DNA of 7,926 bases. Origin: Desulfobulbus sp. (GTDB taxonomy: Bacteria > Desulfobacterota > Desulfobulbia > Desulfobulbales > Desulfobulbaceae). Below are positions 5,930 to 7,926 of the stretch, in pieces. Made by a program: the position numbers and the translations under genes. The stretch covers positions 1-7,926 of the forward strand of contig JAUWAH010000097.1 in assembly GCA_030602145.1 (NCBI GenBank). The letters run 5' to 3'. Below the pieces are notes generated by a model. It worked only from the letters and a program-made list of their open reading frames with translations, was not told where the DNA came from and made no database searches. Position 1 is the first letter of the stretch; each line of letters starts with the position of its first letter.

Positions 5930-7279
5930 ATGCAGACCGTCACGATCAAAAAGGGGCTTGATATCCCGATAGCCGGCCAACCCGAGCAGGTGGTCCGCGC
6001 CGGGCGGCCTGTGCATCGGGTCGGCCTGGTCGGTGCCGATTATCCGGGCCTCAAACCAACCATGCTGGTCAGCGAAGGCGACCGGGTGCGTTTGGGCCAG
6101 CCGCTGTTCACCGACAAGGCCAACCCGGAGGTGCAGTGGACCGCGCCCGGGTGCGGCGCGGTCGAAGCGATCCGCCGGGGTGCCAAGCGGGCCTTCGAAG
6201 CGGTGGTGATCCGTCTCGATGGCGACGACCAAGTGACCTTTCCCGAGGCTGCCGCCGCCCTGGCCAGCAAGGATGGTGCCGCCATCCGCCGGATTCTGCT
6301 CGCTTCGGGTCTGTGGTGCTCCTTCCGGACCCGACCCTTCGGCAAGGTGGCTGCCGCCGCCGCCACCCCGGCTTCGCTGTTCGTCACCGCCATCGACACC
6401 GATCCGCTGGCCGCCGATCCCCTGGTGATTATCGACCGGACGCCGAAACGGTTCCGTACCGGCCTGCGGGTCCTCCGGGCACTGCTGTCGGTGCCCATCC
6501 ATCTGTGCAGCCGGCCGGAGGCCATCCTGCCGGGAGCGGACCTGGAGGGCATCACCTCCTGGGGTTTTCGGGGACCCCATCCCGCCGGCCTGCCTTCAAC
6601 CCACATCCATTACATCGATCCGGTCCACGCCGGCAAGCAGGTCTGGCACGTCGACGCCCGGGATGTCATCGCCATCGGCCACCTCTTCACCCACGGTCGG
6701 CTGTCGACGGAACGGATCGTGGCCCTGGGCGGACCCGGCGCCGTTCGTCCCGGTCTGCTGGCCACCCGCCAGGGAGCGGCCCTTGCCGAACTCTGCCAGG
6801 GCGAACTGGCCGGCGAAACAGATCTGCGCCTGCTGTCCGGCTCGGTGCTCGACGGCCGGCCGGTCGAATCGGCCACCGGTTTCCTCGGTCGCTATCACCG
6901 TCAGGTGTCGGTGCTGCTCGAGGGTGACGGTCGGTCGCTCTTTGCTTGGCTGACCCCCGGCAGCGACCGGTTCTCCGTCACCCGGCTGTTCGCCTCGACC
7001 CTGGGGCCCGGCAAGCGGTTTGCCTTCCTGACCGCCGTCTGGGGCGGCCACCGCGCCATTTATCCCCTGGGGGTCTACGATCGGGTGCTGCCCCTGGACA
7101 TGATCGCCACCACCCTGCTCAAAACGCTGGCCATCGGCGACTGCGAGAAGGCCGCCGAACTCGGCTGTCTTGAACTGATCGAGGAGGATCTGGCCCTGTG
7201 CAGTTTCGTCTGCCCGGGCAAGAACGAATTCGGCCCCATGCTCCGCCGGGTGCTGACCGCCATTGAAGAGGGGGCCTGA
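5930..7279 (+). CDS. nqrA: Na+-translocating NADH:quinone reductase subunit A
   Basis: Peripheral cytoplasmic-side subunit of the sodium-pumping NADH:quinone oxidoreductase, a six-subunit respiratory complex. I chose ATG 5930 (449 residues) over the in-frame ATG 5912 because the known family begins directly with a TIKKGLDIPI-like stretch (here residues 5-14) and because 5930 sits one base after the apbE stop; the longer start would add MVFRAD and overlap apbE by 17 bases. Both starts lack a good Shine-Dalgarno sequence, which suggests reinitiation after apbE. Recognisable family segments are the N-terminal barrel-like part 1-100, GPHPAGLPSTHIHYIDPV at 215-232, the middle domain to about 370, and the C-terminal LCSFVCPGKNEFGPMLR at 423-439. 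Length matches the roughly 445-450 residues of known NqrA. The gene is intact. Confidence 0.96.
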   Translation: MQTVTIKKGLDIPIAGQPEQVVRAGRPVHRVGLVGADYPGLKPTMLVSEGDRVRLGQPLFTDKANPEVQWTAPGCGAVEAIRRGAKRAFEAVVIRLDGDDQVTFPEAAAALASKDGAAIRRILLASGLWCSFRTRPFGKVAAAAATPASLFVTAIDTDPLAADPLVIIDRTPKRFRTGLRVLRALLSVPIHLCSRPEAILPGADLEGITSWGFRGPHPAGLPSTHIHYIDPVHAGKQVWHVDARDVIAIGHLFTHGRLSTERIVALGGPGAVRPGLLATRQGAALAELCQGELAGETDLRLLSGSVLDGRPVESATGFLGRYHRQVSVLLEGDGRSLFAWLTPGSDRFSVTRLFASTLGPGKRFAFLTAVWGGHRAIYPLGVYDRVLPLDMIATTLLKTLAIGDCEKAAELGCLELIEEDLALCSFVCPGKNEFGPMLRRVLTAIEEGA

Positions 7280-7282
7280 GCC

Positions 7283-7321
7283 ATGGGCACGACCATGACC
7301 GCCGAGGAGCTTCGCCGATGA
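7283..7321 (+). CDS. 12-codon mini-ORF between nqrA and nqrB
   Basis: ATG 7283 opens a 12-residue frame (MGTTMTAEELRR) ending at TGA 7319-7321, which overlaps the nqrB ATG as ATGA. A purine-rich GAGGGGG sequence at 7268-7274 lies eight bases before its start. It is in a different frame from nqrB, so it is not an N-terminal extension. It may be translated as a coupling leader or may simply be a chance frame; the nqrB ribosome binding site lies inside it. Confidence 0.25.
   Translation: MGTTMTAEELRR
7304..7309 (+). promoter_or_regulatory. Ribosome binding site for nqrB
   Basis: GAGGAG lies eight bases before ATG 7318 and fixes that codon as the nqrB start. Confidence 0.7.
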
Positions 7322-7926
7322 ACGCGCTGCGCCGCTTGTTTGACCGCCTGGCCCCGAAGTTCGCCAAGGGCGGGCCGCTGGAGCGCTGGTTTCCCCTGTT
7401 CGAGGCCACCGACACCTTCCTCTTTCACAGCCGCCTCACCACCACCGGCTCGCCCCACATCCGTGACGCTGTCGACTACAAGCGGATCATGATCACGGTG
7501 ATCATCGCCCTGATCCCCTGCGTGGTCATGGCCCTGTGGAATACCGGCTACCAGGCCAATCTCGGCCTGCGCCAGATGGGGCTGACCCTGCCGGTGGGCT
7601 GGCGGGGCGAGGTCATGGCCTGGCTCGGCTTCGGCTGCGATCCGGCCAGCCATACCGCCAACCTGATCCACGGTGGCCTCTACTTCCTGCCCATCTATCT
7701 GGTCACCGTGGTGGTGGGCAGTTTCTGGGAGGGGCTGTTCAACCTGGTGCGCGGCCATGAGGTTTCGGAAGCCTTCCTGGTCACCAGTCTGCTCTTCCCC
7801 CTGACCCTGCCGGCCACCATTCCCCTGTGGCAGGTCGCCCTGGGCATCAGTTTCGGTGTCATCTTCGCCAAGGAGGTCTTTGGCGGGGTTGGTCGCAACT
7901 TCATGAACCCGGCCCTGGTGTCGCGG
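7318..7926 (+). CDS. nqrB: Na+-translocating NADH:quinone reductase subunit B (3' partial)
   Basis: Integral membrane subunit of the sodium pump that carries covalent FMN and contributes to the quinone site and ion path. The frame runs open to the window end; 203 N-terminal residues are present of about 400-415. The family is clear from SPHIRDAVDYKRIM 45-58, YFLPIYLVTVVVGSFWEGLF 122-141, EAFLVTSLLFPLTLPATIPL 151-170, and AKEVFGGVGRNFMNPAL 184-200. Membrane segments fall at about 56-75, 121-143, 151-165 and 170-187. The flavin-bearing threonine that ApbE would modify lies beyond the window. A compact region around residues 76-118 is shorter than in my recollection of the Vibrio protein. Residue S135 stands where Vibrio has Gly141. 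The start ATG 7318 has GAGGAG eight bases upstream and follows nqrA by 38 bases, in the same operon. Confidence 0.95.
   Translation, partial: MNALRRLFDRLAPKFAKGGPLERWFPLFEATDTFLFHSRLTTTGSPHIRDAVDYKRIMITVIIALIPCVVMALWNTGYQANLGLRQMGLTLPVGWRGEVMAWLGFGCDPASHTANLIHGGLYFLPIYLVTVVVGSFWEGLFNLVRGHEVSEAFLVTSLLFPLTLPATIPLWQVALGISFGVIFAKEVFGGVGRNFMNPALVSR

Noticed and set aside
5717..6580. Minus-strand open frame of 287 codons opposite apbE and nqrA
   Set aside because: It is a shadow of two well-supported genes. The Gly/Arg-rich translation has no family likeness.

Overview
The window carries two GC-rich gene blocks separated by a clearly AT-richer insert, all transcribed on the + strand. The host is a Gram-negative bacterium: it has a type I secretion pair (ABC exporter plus HlyD adaptor), two predicted lipoproteins, and a Na+-translocating NADH:quinone oxidoreductase (NQR) operon. 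The operon starts with apbE, whereas in the familiar Vibrio layout apbE follows nqrF. That order, with the overall gene style, would fit a Desulfobulbales-like (Desulfobacterota) anaerobe, but this taxonomic guess is an inference of low certainty.

Block 1 (1-3639): the C-terminal part of an HlyB-type ABC exporter runs straight into an HlyD membrane fusion protein through a TGATG stop/start overlap. A 324-residue lipoprotein of unrecognised family follows 27 bases later. The three read as one operon for one-step export of a protein across both membranes. No outer-membrane TolC partner and no exported substrate lies inside the window.

Insert (about 3720-4735): composition drops sharply. One 60-base line here is 22/60 G+C by hand count, against 45/60 in a line of apbE. 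The insert holds one 218-residue lipoprotein gene with its own strong ribosome binding site, and ends near an exact 22-bp tandem duplication (4615-4658). It looks like acquired DNA, but no transposase is visible.

Block 2 (4736-7926): a 59-codon ORF not assignable to a known family, containing a strong inverted repeat, overlaps the start of apbE by ATGA. apbE encodes a FAD:protein FMN transferase with a Tat-type signal. It is followed by nqrA, a 12-codon mini-ORF, and nqrB, which is cut by the window end. ApbE is the enzyme that attaches FMN to threonines of NqrB and NqrC, so the block is a maturation factor plus the pump it matures, apparently tightly coupled in translation.

The observations most worth a second look are: the Ser in NqrB at the position equivalent to Vibrio Gly141 (quinone/korormicin site); the 59-codon ORF and its hairpin just before apbE; the tandem repeat at the edge of the AT-rich insert; and the unassigned lipoprotein attached to the secretion operon.
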